NCBI RefSeq assembly: GCF_007747655.1
Contig: NZ_CP036274.1
Location: 248,001 to 312,000 of the forward strand
Direction of reading: 5' to 3'
Source: Anatilimnocola aggregata
GTDB taxonomy: Bacteria; Planctomycetota; Planctomycetia; Pirellulales; Pirellulaceae
Length of the DNA stretch: 64,000 bases
The notes beneath the pieces were generated by a model. The model saw nothing but the letters and a program-made list of their open reading frames with translations, did not search any database and was not told the origin of the DNA. A program made the translations under genes and the position numbers. Shown piece by piece: positions 1 through 8,904 of this stretch (the first letter of the stretch is position 1; every line of letters starts with the position of its first letter).

Positions 1-71
1 TGGTGTTTCGGGCCAAGGGTCGACAGCAAACGGGCTGGCCGAACTCGCCCGATAACCAACGCCGACCCCGG

Positions 72-935
72 TCATGCTGACTTGGCGATCGCTTCCTTGG
101 CGACGGCGAGGCATTCTTTCATCTCGCTGATCGGGTCCTTGGGGTTGGCTTCGTATTCGAGGCAGAGGGAACCGTCGGCGGGGAACTTGATGGTGCGCAG
201 GGCTTTGAAGAGGCCGACGACATCGAGGTGCCCCTTGCCGATGATGACGTTGCTCGACTTGGGGGTGTTCGCTTCCTTCTCGTCCTTGATGTGGGCGCCG
301 AACACGCGTGGGCCGAGTTCCAGCACACACTTCACCGGGTCTTCGCCGCTGCGGATGAAGTGGCCGCAGTCGACGCAAGCACCGAAGTTCTTATGCCGCC
401 CCTCGACGGCTTTCTTCACGCTGTCGAGCTTATCGAACAGGGCGTTCGGGCCGTGGTTATGAATGGCGATGCGAATGTCGTATTCGGCGACCAGTTTATC
501 CAAGCTGTCGAACGAATCGGGGGTGGGGTTGGCGGTGATGACGCGAACGCCGATCTTCTTGGCAAAGTCGAACAGTTTGCGATTGGCCTCGTGGTCTTTG
601 CCAAAACCATGCACGCCGTGACCGGAGAGTTTGATGTCGGCGTCTTTGAGCAACTTCTGGGTCTCGGCGATTTGCTCGTCGGTCGCCTTGGCATCCAGAT
701 GCTTGTTGTAGAACTCCGCATAGTGCAGCCCCATCCCCTGCAAGTGGCGAACGGCCTCCTGCGTGTTGAAGTTCCGCAGCGAATAGCTCTGGGCACCCAG
801 CGGAAAACCACCCCAAGGATCGTCGGCCAGCAAGTTCGCCTTGGCCAGAACCTGCGGCACATCGAACCAGGTGGCTCCAGCGGCCGCAGCAGCGGCAATA
901 GCGACGAAACGACGACGGGAGAAGTTGGAGTTCAT
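72..935 (-). CDS. Tat-exported sugar phosphate isomerase/epimerase (xylose isomerase-like TIM barrel)
   Basis: The 287-residue product opens with a twin-arginine signal (SRRRFVAIAAAAAAG, about residues 6-20) and then an AP-endonuclease-2/xylose-isomerase-like TIM barrel. Visible barrel motifs are AEFYNKH, SGHGVHG, IHNHGP, CVDCGHF and GAHIKDE, which supply the His/Asp/Glu residues expected at the metal centre. Family members isomerise or epimerise sugars or keto-sugars. The export signal places this copy in the periplasm, which is common in planctomycetes. It has no obvious operon partner in the window. The exact substrate cannot be read from sequence. Confidence 0.9.
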   Translation of the reverse strand: MNSNFSRRRFVAIAAAAAAGATWFDVPQVLAKANLLADDPWGGFPLGAQSYSLRNFNTQEAVRHLQGMGLHYAEFYNKHLDAKATDEQIAETQKLLKDADIKLSGHGVHGFGKDHEANRKLFDFAKKIGVRVITANPTPDSFDSLDKLVAEYDIRIAIHNHGPNALFDKLDSVKKAVEGRHKNFGACVDCGHFIRSGEDPVKCVLELGPRVFGAHIKDEKEANTPKSSNVIIGKGHLDVVGLFKALRTIKFPADGSLCLEYEANPKDPISEMKECLAVAKEAIAKSA

Positions 936-1288
936 GAGAGCCTCGGAGAGAAGGAGTCAGAAGGCAGAGGACAGAAGACTATTGAACCGGCATTATGTAG
1001 GCGGAAGTGGGCAGTCTCAACCGGCAGGGGGCGATTGATTGGCGAAATTGGGGTGACTTAGCAAGACAGGGAAACTGCCTTGAGCTTGCGACTTCGAGAA
1101 AAACTGTCGGTTGTAGCGGAAGTTCTGATTTTAACCGTTCTGACGTGTCGATAGGAGCTTTCGAGCCGAGATTGCGCGGGGCGATGCCGTTTCCGCAAAG
1201 TCTGACGGCTAGATGCAAGTCAAGAACACTCGACGACGCGGGCTAGCACAACGTAGCCCGGCCTGTGGTCAGGCGCTAGGAAGATCCT
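936..1288. other. Intergenic gap between divergent genes
   Basis: This gap separates the minus-strand sugar isomerase-like gene from the plus-strand BBP7-type gene and should hold promoters for both. The open frames inside it have no family-like features and no good ribosome-binding sites. I see no hairpin terminator, tRNA or recognisable riboswitch. Confidence 0.5.
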
Positions 1289-2677
1289 ATGAGCCGCGGA
1301 GACTCGCCGATGAACTGTCGCTGGGCGTGGATGTTGCCCCTGCTATCGATTGTCACCTTGATGCTGGGCGATCAAAGCGTGCAGGCCCAAGGACCTCCCG
1401 GAATGATGGGGCCCGGTGGGCCTCCTCCCGGCATGATGGGCGGACCGCCCGGCATGATGGGCGGACCGCCCGGCATGATGGGACCTGGTGGACCTCCGGG
1501 CATGATGGGTGGACCTCCGCCCGGCATGTACGATCCCGATTCCATGAACGGCGCGGGAATCATGGGCCCCGGTGGCCCTCCCGGCAGCATGATGGGCCCC
1601 AGTGGCGACATGATGGGGGGCTGCCCGCCAGAGGGTGGCGGTTACGGCCATCGTCACAACGGCCTGCTGGGCGATGTGCTCGGCATCATCGCTCCCTATA
1701 GCGATGGCGGCTGTGCTGCCCCTCGTTGGTTCGACTTCGATGTCGGCGTTATGAGCATTCGCCGCGACGATGTCGGCAACAGCAGAGTCTTCACCGTGCA
1801 AGACGACGGCGTGAATCCTCCCGTCACCGTCCTGCAGACGAGCGATCTCGATTTCGATAGTTCCACCAGCTTCAAGTTCTCGGCCATGATGCAATGTGGC
1901 CCCGGCAGCAACTTGGAATTCACCTACTTCGGTCTGTTCGGCTGGACCAGCACTGCCCAGGCTCTGGGGAACAACGATCTGTTCTCGGTCTACAGCCAGT
2001 TCGGTACCGACCCGGCGGGTGGCTTTCCCGAAACCGATGCTTCCGATATCCAACGCATCACTTACTTCTCCACATTCGATAACTTCGAAGTCAACTTCCG
2101 CCAACGTTGGCAGTCGCCCAATTGCCGCTACCAAGGGTCGTGGCTCTACGGTGTTCGTTACTTCAAGTTAGATGAAGACTTCAACTACAACACCTTGGGC
2201 GTGCATACCGATTTGGGGCCGCCGATCGTTGTCACCACCGACACGTCGCGGACGAACGTAAACACCAACAACTCGCTCACCGGTCTGCAGATTGGTGGCG
2301 ACATGTGGGTCTGCTTGATCCCCGGCTTGCGAGTCGGCGGTGAAGGCAAGTTCGGTGTGTACGGCAATCACCAGAACATCGATACCACAATTACCACGAG
2401 CACCGGGCTCAACTTCCAGGAAGAACTGCGAGTCGGCGACGTGGCCTTCATCGGCGACCTGGCTGCTTACGCCACCTATCGCATTAACTACAACTGGACT
2501 TTCAAGGCCGGCTATCAAGCCTTGTATGTCGAAGGGGTCGCTTTGGCCTCGGAGAACTTCAATCCGGTTCCGCCGAACGTGTTCGTCGGTGGCTCGCAAA
2601 CGCGTGTCCCCACTGCGTTTCGCAACGGCAACGTCTTCTATCACGGTTATACCGCCAGTTTCGAATACCTCTGGTAA
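1289..2677 (+). CDS. BBP7-family outer-membrane beta-barrel protein with Gly/Pro/Met-rich N-terminal repeat
   Basis: The 462-residue product has a signal peptide (MLPLLSIVTLMLGDQSVQAQ) followed by a low-complexity GGPPGMMGGPP-type tract. The C-terminal two thirds alternates short amphipathic strands and ends in an aromatic strand (FYHGYTASFEYLW), typical of a barrel closing strand. The motif order (RWFDFDVGVMSIRRDD, FEVNFRQRWQSPNCRYQGSWLYGVRYFKLDEDF) resembles the planctomycete BBP7 family. ATG 1310 is preceded by GGAG and is an equally plausible start, giving a protein 7 residues shorter. A strong hairpin terminator follows. Function is presumably an outer-membrane protein; cargo is unknown. 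Confidence 0.85.
   Translation: MSRGDSPMNCRWAWMLPLLSIVTLMLGDQSVQAQGPPGMMGPGGPPPGMMGGPPGMMGGPPGMMGPGGPPGMMGGPPPGMYDPDSMNGAGIMGPGGPPGSMMGPSGDMMGGCPPEGGGYGHRHNGLLGDVLGIIAPYSDGGCAAPRWFDFDVGVMSIRRDDVGNSRVFTVQDDGVNPPVTVLQTSDLDFDSSTSFKFSAMMQCGPGSNLEFTYFGLFGWTSTAQALGNNDLFSVYSQFGTDPAGGFPETDASDIQRITYFSTFDNFEVNFRQRWQSPNCRYQGSWLYGVRYFKLDEDFNYNTLGVHTDLGPPIVVTTDTSRTNVNTNNSLTGLQIGGDMWVCLIPGLRVGGEGKFGVYGNHQNIDTTITTSTGLNFQEELRVGDVAFIGDLAAYATYRINYNWTFKAGYQALYVEGVALASENFNPVPPNVFVGGSQTRVPTAFRNGNVFYHGYTASFEYLW
1391..1618 (+). repeat. In-frame GPPGMMGG-type coding repeat
   Basis: Tandem short units encoding Gly-Pro-Pro-Gly-Met-Met with Gly/Pro spacers repeat at least six times within the BBP7-type gene and continue more loosely downstream. 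It is low-complexity, methionine-rich and predicted exposed after signal cleavage. Confidence 0.9.
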
Positions 2678-2706
2678 TCGCCTGACGACAACCCGATCGA
2701 CCACCT

Positions 2707-2748
2707 CTGCCCCGCCGAGCATTGCTTCGCGGGGCAGGTTTGTTTCTT
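2707..2748 (+). terminator. Rho-independent terminator after the BBP7-type gene
   Basis: CTGCCCCGC (2707-2715) pairs with GCGGGGCAG (2729-2737) around a 13-base loop. It is followed by a T-rich stretch (GTTTGTTTCTT). It lies about 30 bases after the stop codon of the upstream plus-strand gene. Confidence 0.75.
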
Positions 2749-2776
2749 GAGGTGGATGTTACGGAAATGAAGATCG

Positions 2777-3892
2777 TTAGATTGTCAGCACCCGATCGCG
2801 GGCGATGACGTCCCAGGTTTCGGTGACGTGGCCGCCAGCAACGACGTAGACCGATTTGTGCAACGCAGAAGTCGGGCAGACGTGCCGAGGAATGGCCAAT
2901 AGTGCATCGCCCGGTTGAAACTCCGCAGCCCGCGAAGTTTCGAGCACCAGGTGCTCTTCGTTTTGCAGCACGGCCACTGCATCGGGCAGGTCGGGAAAGA
3001 AGAGCCGCTTGCCAGCTGGGGGATCGGAGGCGACTGCCTTGTAGCCGAGGTCGAGCGTGACTCGATTGGGGGTTGGCCGGCTGATGACGCGGGTGAAAAG
3101 TAGGGCCGCGGGAGTGAACTTCAGATCCGGGAACAGTTCGCGATAGTTGGCATCGTGAAAGATGATTGTCCCGGGGCTGAGTTCAATGACCGGGTCATTC
3201 AGCGCAGCAAAAATCGGGAACGAACCCGTGCCGCCGCAAAGAATGCGCGGCACTTTCAAGCCCGCGGCGACCAGTTCATCGCGCAGCTTGGCTGCTGGCT
3301 CCCAGACGGCCATGACGGCTTCGCGCCGGGCAGCGGCATCGGTCTGGTGATTCTGTCCATCGTACAAATGGAAGCCACCGGGGACGAGTCCAGCTGTCTG
3401 GGCAATCCGTTCGTACAGTTCGCGCGCTTGCGGACCAGCGGGGAGGCCAGTGCGATGTTGCCCGCTGTCGATATCGAGCAGCACGTCAATCTGCACCTTG
3501 GCTGCGACCGCTGCTTGACCCAACTGCGCGACGGGCTGCGGATGATCGGCTGTCACAGCCAGCTTCACCTGCGGGAACTGCTGCTTGAAGCGAATCACGC
3601 GGCCGATGTTTGGCCCGACCGGGTTATACGCGAGCACAATGTCTGGCACGCCAGCTGTCGCCAGCATTTCGGCTTCAGCCAGCGTCGCGCACTTGTGCTT
3701 GGTGATGCCCGCTTGCAATTCAAGTTTGACAATGGCCGGCATCTTGTGCGTTTTGCAATGCGGCCGCAGGCGTGCGGGGTCGCCGGCAATGCGGAGCATT
3801 TCGCGCAGGTTGCTTTCGACCAGTTCGCGAAACACGACCATTGCGGGGGAAACAATTTCGCTGGTCTCGGCGATTGCGTAGCAGGAGTCCAT
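2777..3892 (-). CDS. D-threonine aldolase-like PLP enzyme (DSD1/alanine racemase N-terminal fold)
   Basis: The 371-residue protein is full length for the DSD1/D-threonine aldolase family. RPHCKTHK near the N-terminus contains the likely PLP lysine (K47). The barrel contains VLLDIDSGQHRTGL, GGFHLYDGQNHQ and LCGGTGSFP (phosphate-binding region), and the C-terminal beta domain has PRHVCPTSALH, which carries the conserved metal-binding His of the family. These enzymes cleave beta-hydroxy-D-amino acids to glycine and an aldehyde, or deaminate D-serine; the choice cannot be made here. It is cytoplasmic, with no signal peptide, and monocistronic. Confidence 0.88.
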   Translation of the reverse strand: MDSCYAIAETSEIVSPAMVVFRELVESNLREMLRIAGDPARLRPHCKTHKMPAIVKLELQAGITKHKCATLAEAEMLATAGVPDIVLAYNPVGPNIGRVIRFKQQFPQVKLAVTADHPQPVAQLGQAAVAAKVQIDVLLDIDSGQHRTGLPAGPQARELYERIAQTAGLVPGGFHLYDGQNHQTDAAARREAVMAVWEPAAKLRDELVAAGLKVPRILCGGTGSFPIFAALNDPVIELSPGTIIFHDANYRELFPDLKFTPAALLFTRVISRPTPNRVTLDLGYKAVASDPPAGKRLFFPDLPDAVAVLQNEEHLVLETSRAAEFQPGDALLAIPRHVCPTSALHKSVYVVAGGHVTETWDVIARDRVLTI

Positions 3893-3987
3893 AGCGGCAG
3901 AGTGGGTGTGAGGGGGAGTGGGTGAGCGGAAGAAAGACCTTTATATCCTGAATTCTACGGCGGTCACACTCGCCTATATAGCTCAGG

Positions 3988-4012
3988 CGAGTCATGGAAT
4001 GACTCGACTACG
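3988..4012. repeat. Dispersed palindromic repeat (CGAGTCAT family), unit 1
   Basis: CGAGTCAT and ATGACTCG form an 8-bp stem with loop GGA, followed by ACTACG. The same core occurs twice more between 4561 and 4666. The stop codon of the adjacent minus-strand gene lies inside this unit. Confidence 0.8.
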
Positions 4013-4523
4013 GCGTGAGCCTGTAGCCTTCTAGCGGCTCGAACACGTCAGCGGGTGGTGGGCCGACCTCAACCTGCCGGAACTCTATAGACAGCACCGG
4101 ATCGCCCAACTTATTGAATGTCTGAGTTTTTAGCCGAATCCCCGTTTTCGGATCAACAAAGACCCAATTTGCAACGCGATCAGGTTGCGTCAATCGCCCT
4201 GCGAACTTTGTGCACAAGACACCATTCACAGTTTCTTGGCCAATCTCCGCCCAGGAATAATCCTCAGTTGGATCAAACTGCTGCGTGTTCAGAATCGGTG
4301 GAAAGTGCGCAATGCTGTACGTTTTGGTAGCCGGAATAAAGGTGTAGCCTCTGCCTAGATCACCGAGGGTGATCGAGATCGAGCGGCACACTTCGCCCTG
4401 GTAGTTGTCTATCCGGACTCTGTTGAGGCCGCCGTGATAAATTCGATACCAAAGACCGTCCGAGCGAACAACGTTCGCAATAAATGCTGCGGGAAGCGGG
4501 GGGAGCTTAGCAGAGGTACTCAT
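4008..4523 (-). CDS. Hypothetical protein, LolA-like in layout
   Basis: The 171-residue protein lacks an obvious signal peptide. It consists of short beta-rich stretches (DGLWYRIYHGGLNRVRIDNYQGEVCRSIS, TYSIAHFPP, NWVFVDPKTGIRLKTQTF). The pattern 'extracted value, then conversion through a fixed known relation' (KTGIRLKTQT, DPVLSIEFRQVEVGPPP.DVFEPLEGY) recalls LolA/DUF-type lipoprotein-carrier-like proteins, but I cannot assign a family firmly. The gene is flanked on both sides by copies of one palindromic repeat, and its TAG stop falls within one copy. It is slightly less GC-rich than its neighbours. Confidence 0.7.
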   Translation of the reverse strand: MSTSAKLPPLPAAFIANVVRSDGLWYRIYHGGLNRVRIDNYQGEVCRSISITLGDLGRGYTFIPATKTYSIAHFPPILNTQQFDPTEDYSWAEIGQETVNGVLCTKFAGRLTQPDRVANWVFVDPKTGIRLKTQTFNKLGDPVLSIEFRQVEVGPPPADVFEPLEGYRLTP

Positions 4524-4560
4524 ATCTTGTGGAGTGAGACTTTATCCAAGGTGCCGCGCG

Positions 4561-4605
4561 TCATGGAATGACTCGACTACGTAGCTCAGTCACTCCGTGA
4601 CTGAG
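4561..4605. repeat. Dispersed palindromic repeats, unit 2 (CGTCATGGAATGACTCG) and a CTCAGTCAC hairpin
   Basis: A copy of TCATGGAATGACTCGACTAC is followed directly by CTCAGTCAC-TCC-GTGACTGAG, a perfect 9-bp stem with a 3-base loop. The two hairpins have the same design (a stem on GAGTCA or CAGTCAC) but different sequence. Together they look like a small REP-type cluster upstream of the 171-residue protein. Confidence 0.8.
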
Positions 4606-4640
4606 AAGTGCCGGGTGCGATGTTTGTGGGAAGAGTGGCA

Positions 4641-4666
4641 CGAGTCAGGGAATGACTCGACTACGG
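4641..4666. repeat. Dispersed palindromic repeat (CGAGTCA family), unit 3
   Basis: CGAGTCA and TGACTCG pair around GGGAA and are followed by ACTACGG. This matches units 1 and 2 apart from one loop change. It ends at the stop codon of the DUF1501 gene and may double as its transcript end. Confidence 0.75.
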
Positions 4667-6115
4667 TTAGGCCATCAATTCGCGGATGGGCTCTGCACCT
4701 TCGACGCCGATGAGCTTCTGGTCGAGCCCGCCGTAGAAGTAGGTGAGACGATCGGGATCGAGCCCCATCAATTCGAGAATCGTTGCGTGCAGGTGTTTGA
4801 CGTGGAACGGCTTCTCAACGGCAGCAGCGCCGATTTCATCTGTCTTGCCGACGCTGATGCCACCTTTCACGCCGCCGCCGGCCATCCACATGGTGAAGCC
4901 ATAGGCATTGTGATCGCGGCCCGTTCCCTTGGGATATTCGGCCGTCGGCTGACGACCAAATTCGCCGCCCCACACGATGAGCGTACTATCGAGCAGCCCG
5001 CGCTGACGCAGGTCCGCGATGAGCCCCGCGATGGGTTTGTCGGTTTCGCCGGCATGCAAGTTGTGGTTGTGAGCCAGGTCGCCGTGCGCGTCCCAGTTGT
5101 CGTCGTTGTGCGCGCCGCCGGAATAGAGTTGCACGAAACGAACGCCCCGCTCGACCAGCCGCCGAGCCATCAAGCATTGACGACCGAAGGTCGAAGTCTT
5201 CTTGTCGTTAAGACCATACAACTCCTGTGTCTGTTCGGACTCGTTTGAGAGGTCGGTCGCTTCGGGTGCTGACGACTGCATCTTGAACGCCAATTCGTAA
5301 CTGGCAATGCGAGCCGCGAGTGCTTGATGATCGGCATGAGCCGCCTTGTGATCTTCGTTGTAACTGCGGAGCGTATCGAGCAGGCGGCGCTGTTCGGCTT
5401 CGGTCATGCCCCCTTGCCGCGCCAGGTCGAGAATGGGTGTCCCTTGCGAGCGGAACATCGTCCCTTCGTACTGGGCCGGCATGTAGCCGCTGCTCCAGTT
5501 TTTCGCCCCGCTGATGGGACCGCCGCGTGGGTCGAGCATCACCACATAGCCCGGCAGGTTTTCGTTCTCGCTGCCGAGACCATAGTTCAGCCAAGAGCCG
5601 ATGCTGGGCGCGCCGCTGAGAATCTTGCCCGTATTCATCTGAATCATCGCCGAACCATGAATGGGCGAGTCGGCAGTCATCGAGTGAAGAAACGCGATGT
5701 CGTCGACATTCTTCGCCAGGTTCGGAAACAGGTCGCTGACCCATTTGCCGCATTCGCCGTACTGGTTGAACTTCCAGCGCGGCTCGACGATTCGCCCTTG
5801 GTTCTTGTGCCCGCCGCGGCCGAACGTTTTGACTTGGATCGTCTCGTTGTCGCGGCCGATCATCGCCGGCTTGTAATCGAACGTGTCCATGTGGCTGGGG
5901 CCGCCATACATGTACAAAAAGATCACGCTCTTGGCCTTGGCCGCTTTGTGCGGCTTTTTCGGCGCCAGCGGGTTGGCGAACGCTGGCTTGCTCTCGGCCG
6001 CGTTGGCGCCCGGAATCAGTTCGTTGCCAAACAGGCCAGCCATTGCCAGGCCCGTGAAGCCCGCGCCGGTTTCCCAAATGAATTCTCGTCGCGTGCGGCC
6101 GCAAAAGTTTTGCAT
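4667..6115 (-). CDS. DUF1501 domain protein, Tat-exported
   Basis: The 482-residue protein begins with a Tat-type signal (TRREFIWETGAGFTGLAMAGLFG) and continues through the whole DUF1501 (sulfatase/alkaline phosphatase-like fold) domain: SVIFLYMYGGPSHMDTFDYKP, FLHSMTADSPIHGSAMIQMNTG, GAPSIGSWLNYGLGSENENLPGYVV, VWGGEFGRQPTAEYPKGTGRDHNAYGFTMWMAGGGVKGG. It lies directly downstream of, and co-directional with, the PSD1 cytochrome gene. That is the standard planctomycete arrangement, so the pair probably works together in the periplasm. The molecular function of the pair is not established. Confidence 0.93.
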   Translation of the reverse strand: MQNFCGRTRREFIWETGAGFTGLAMAGLFGNELIPGANAAESKPAFANPLAPKKPHKAAKAKSVIFLYMYGGPSHMDTFDYKPAMIGRDNETIQVKTFGRGGHKNQGRIVEPRWKFNQYGECGKWVSDLFPNLAKNVDDIAFLHSMTADSPIHGSAMIQMNTGKILSGAPSIGSWLNYGLGSENENLPGYVVMLDPRGGPISGAKNWSSGYMPAQYEGTMFRSQGTPILDLARQGGMTEAEQRRLLDTLRSYNEDHKAAHADHQALAARIASYELAFKMQSSAPEATDLSNESEQTQELYGLNDKKTSTFGRQCLMARRLVERGVRFVQLYSGGAHNDDNWDAHGDLAHNHNLHAGETDKPIAGLIADLRQRGLLDSTLIVWGGEFGRQPTAEYPKGTGRDHNAYGFTMWMAGGGVKGGISVGKTDEIGAAAVEKPFHVKHLHATILELMGLDPDRLTYFYGGLDQKLIGVEGAEPIRELMA

Positions 6116-6132
6116 GATGGTCTTCCTTCAGT

Positions 6133-6198
6133 TGGAGTCCCGGCTTCAGCCGGTCCTAGGATTTCAGCGCTTATCACCGGCTAAAGCCGGAACTCCAG
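6133..6198. repeat. Inverted pair of CGGCTTCAGCCGGT-type repeats
   Basis: TGGAGTCCCGGCTTCAGCCGGT at 6133-6154 is mirrored by an almost complementary copy at 6177-6198, and each copy is itself palindromic around GGCTNNAGCC. The element fills the gap between the PSD1 and DUF1501 genes. It is a dispersed planctomycete-type repeat and could act as an intercistronic hairpin. Confidence 0.8.
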
Positions 6199-6201
6199 CG
6201 A

Positions 6202-8721
6202 TCAATCCAAAAACACAAACTCATTCAGGTTCAATGTCAGCAGGCAGAAGCGTTGCAGGGCAAGATCGGCAGTGAGCTTGTCTTGCGCTTGGGCATCGCG
6301 AAGGAACTGCAGCCCGCGGCTGATTTCTTTTTCGACCGGTTCGCGTTGCAGAGCGCGCCGCAGGGCGAGGCGAATCTGCTCGGCCGGCTTCGCGCTTTGC
6401 GATTGAAGCTGCTTGGCAAACTCGGCTGCCTGCGATTGCATGAACTGGCCGTTAATCATGCCGAGCGCTTGCGTGGGCTGCGTGGTGGTGAAGCGAACCG
6501 GGCAGGGGGAATCGGGATCGGGGGCATCGAACACAGTGAGAATCGGCAGCCCGAGCGAGCGCTTGATATGCACATACACGCTGCGGCCCGCGGCATCTTC
6601 GGGGGACGATTTGTCCCAGCCCTTGCCAGGCTGCGATTGGCCGGCCAACACCTCGGCGGGAATGAACGGATAAATGCTCGGGCCTTCACTCTTCTTCAAA
6701 TTCAAGTTGCCACTGACCGCCAAGACAGAGTCGCGAATCTCTTCGGCCGTGAGGCGGCGGAGATCGAAGTGCGAATAAAGATCGTTCTCGGGATCCTTCA
6801 AGTTTGCAGCCGGCGTCGTGTCGGTCGACATCCGGAACGTGTTGGAAGTGAGAAGCAGTCGATGGAGCGATTTCAACTTCATGCCGCCAGCGACGAACTC
6901 ACTGGCGAGATAATCGAGCAGTTCGGGATGCGTCGGCGGTGTGCCCATGTAGCCAAAATTGCTCGACGAGCGAACCAGCCCGCGGCCGAAGTGATATTGC
7001 CAGACGCGATTCACCAGCACGCGCGGCGTGAGTTGATTCTGCGGACTGGCGATCCAATCGGCCAGAACGCGGCGACGACCGGAAGTGTTCGAACCACTGG
7101 GAGTGATTTCGGGAGTGGGAGGCATCTCGGCGGGAAACAGGACTGAGGGAAAGCCAGGTTCGACTTTGTCTCCCGGGCTCGTCGGATTGCCGCGCAGCAG
7201 CACAAACGTATCCTTGGCCTTCGGGCCGTTCTCAGTCACCACCAGCGCCATTTCGCCCGACTTGGGTGGATTGCGACGCAACTGATCGCGTTCTTTGAAT
7301 CGACTGCGGTACTTTTCAAACACCTCGTAGGGAATTGGGTCGGGCGCATACCGCTTGAACAATTCCACCTTGCGCGCGTCGTGCTTAAAGTCGTCGATCT
7401 CGCCACCCTTGAGGTGCGGCTTCAGGATTTCGTCCATCTCGGCGATCAGTTTGTCGAATTCGCGAAGCTTCGCGTTGTGGGCTTCGATCTGACCGCGATG
7501 CTGCTGCTGCACTTCTTCCGAGGCGATCGTGCGGAGCGAGTTGCCGCCGTTGTCGTAGTGCTTCACGCCGTGAAAGAAGGCCATCAGGCGGTAATAGTCG
7601 CGCTGCGGAATGGGATCGATCTTGTGATCGTGGCAGCGGCAACAGTTCACCGTTAGCCCGAGGAAGGTCTGGCTCGTGGTGGCGACGAGATCATCGAGCC
7701 CGTCGTAATAGGCGAGCAGTCGGTCGGCCGGTTCGTCGTCCCACAGACCGAGGCGGTAGTAACCAGTGGCAATCAAAGTTTCGGACGTCACTTCGTCGAG
7801 TTCGTCGCCGGCCAATTGCTCGCGAATGAACTGGTCGTAGGGCTTGTCGACGTTGAACGAGCGGATGACGTAATCGCGATAGCGCCAGACAAACGGCTTG
7901 GGATTGTCGCGCTCAAAGCTGTTCGTCTCGGCATAACGGACCAGGTCGAGCCAATGGCGGCCCCAATGCTCGCCGTAGTGCCGCGACTCAAGCAGGCGAT
8001 CGACGACTTTCTCGTACGCGTTTGGTGATTCATCTTGCAAGAAGGCGGCAACTTCTGCCGGCGATGGAGGCAAACCAGTCACGCTGTAATAAGCTCGGCG
8101 CAGCAGACTGGCCTTATCCGCGGGCTTAGCCGGGGTGAAGCCTTTGCTCTCCAGCTTAGACAAGATGAATGCGTCGACCGGATTGCTGGCCCAAGCCTGA
8201 TTCTTCACCGCGGGAACTGCGGGACGCACGACGGCACGGAACGCCCAGAAGTTGCGGGCCTCTTCGTCGACGACTGGCGCGCCGTGCCGCTTGAGCGTGG
8301 CAGCGACCAGTTTGTCGGAATAGGGCAGCCCCATTTTCACCCAGCGAGTGAGGATTTCAATTTGCGACTGCGGCAGTTTGCCCTTGGGGGGCATCTCGAG
8401 CCCGCCGTAGTTAATGGCGTCGATCAAGCTGCTCGCTTCGGGCTTGCCAGGTGTCGCACCCGCTTCGCCACTTTCGCCCCCCTTCAAAATCGCATCGCGG
8501 CTGGTGAGTTTGAATTCACCTTGCACCTTCGGTTCGCCACCGTGGCAGGCCAGGCAGTTGGCCCGCAGAATGGGAAAGACTTCTTTCTCGAAGAAGGTTA
8601 CATCGGCAGCAGAGAAGGGGTCTTTCGCCGGTTCTTCGGCAGCCGACACAGTTGCGGCCAGCAGCGCAGCGACGAATATTGCGTAATGCGTGTAGCCAGC
8701 GGGCAAACGAGACAGCAACAT
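6202..8721 (-). CDS. PSD1-family protein: planctomycete cytochrome C domain + DUF1549 + DUF1553
   Basis: The 839-residue product (from the second Met; an upstream ATG at 8766 would add 15 residues) has a signal peptide ending near SAAEEPAKD. A PSCyt1 heme motif follows (CLACHGGEPKVQGEFKLTSR). DUF1549 comes next (VDAFILSKLESKGFTPAKPADKASLLRRAYYSVTGLPPSPAEV) and contains a second CxxCH (CCRCHDHKIDPIPQRDYY). The C-terminal DUF1553 runs through RRVLADWIASPQNQLTPRVLVNRVWQYHFGRGLV to QALGMINGQF. The second MLLSRLPAGYTHY start gives the better signal peptide. It is the first gene of a two-gene unit with the DUF1501 gene. It is exported and probably a multi-domain heme protein. Confidence 0.92.
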   Translation of the reverse strand: MLLSRLPAGYTHYAIFVAALLAATVSAAEEPAKDPFSAADVTFFEKEVFPILRANCLACHGGEPKVQGEFKLTSRDAILKGGESGEAGATPGKPEASSLIDAINYGGLEMPPKGKLPQSQIEILTRWVKMGLPYSDKLVAATLKRHGAPVVDEEARNFWAFRAVVRPAVPAVKNQAWASNPVDAFILSKLESKGFTPAKPADKASLLRRAYYSVTGLPPSPAEVAAFLQDESPNAYEKVVDRLLESRHYGEHWGRHWLDLVRYAETNSFERDNPKPFVWRYRDYVIRSFNVDKPYDQFIREQLAGDELDEVTSETLIATGYYRLGLWDDEPADRLLAYYDGLDDLVATTSQTFLGLTVNCCRCHDHKIDPIPQRDYYRLMAFFHGVKHYDNGGNSLRTIASEEVQQQHRGQIEAHNAKLREFDKLIAEMDEILKPHLKGGEIDDFKHDARKVELFKRYAPDPIPYEVFEKYRSRFKERDQLRRNPPKSGEMALVVTENGPKAKDTFVLLRGNPTSPGDKVEPGFPSVLFPAEMPPTPEITPSGSNTSGRRRVLADWIASPQNQLTPRVLVNRVWQYHFGRGLVRSSSNFGYMGTPPTHPELLDYLASEFVAGGMKLKSLHRLLLTSNTFRMSTDTTPAANLKDPENDLYSHFDLRRLTAEEIRDSVLAVSGNLNLKKSEGPSIYPFIPAEVLAGQSQPGKGWDKSSPEDAAGRSVYVHIKRSLGLPILTVFDAPDPDSPCPVRFTTTQPTQALGMINGQFMQSQAAEFAKQLQSQSAKPAEQIRLALRRALQREPVEKEISRGLQFLRDAQAQDKLTADLALQRFCLLTLNLNEFVFLD

Positions 8722-8904
8722 GAGAGAGCACCTGGCGGGAATGGGTCGGAAAGGAGGACTGCCCATTTACTTTCGTTCAGTCTGAAAATAATATAACGAG
8801 AGGGGGACTGACTGGCAACTATTTTCCGTCTTCCTCATTTGAGACACAGCGCCCACGGTCTCCATTCCACACCCGTCAATCCAACTTCGGTCATCCCATA
8901 TTCT

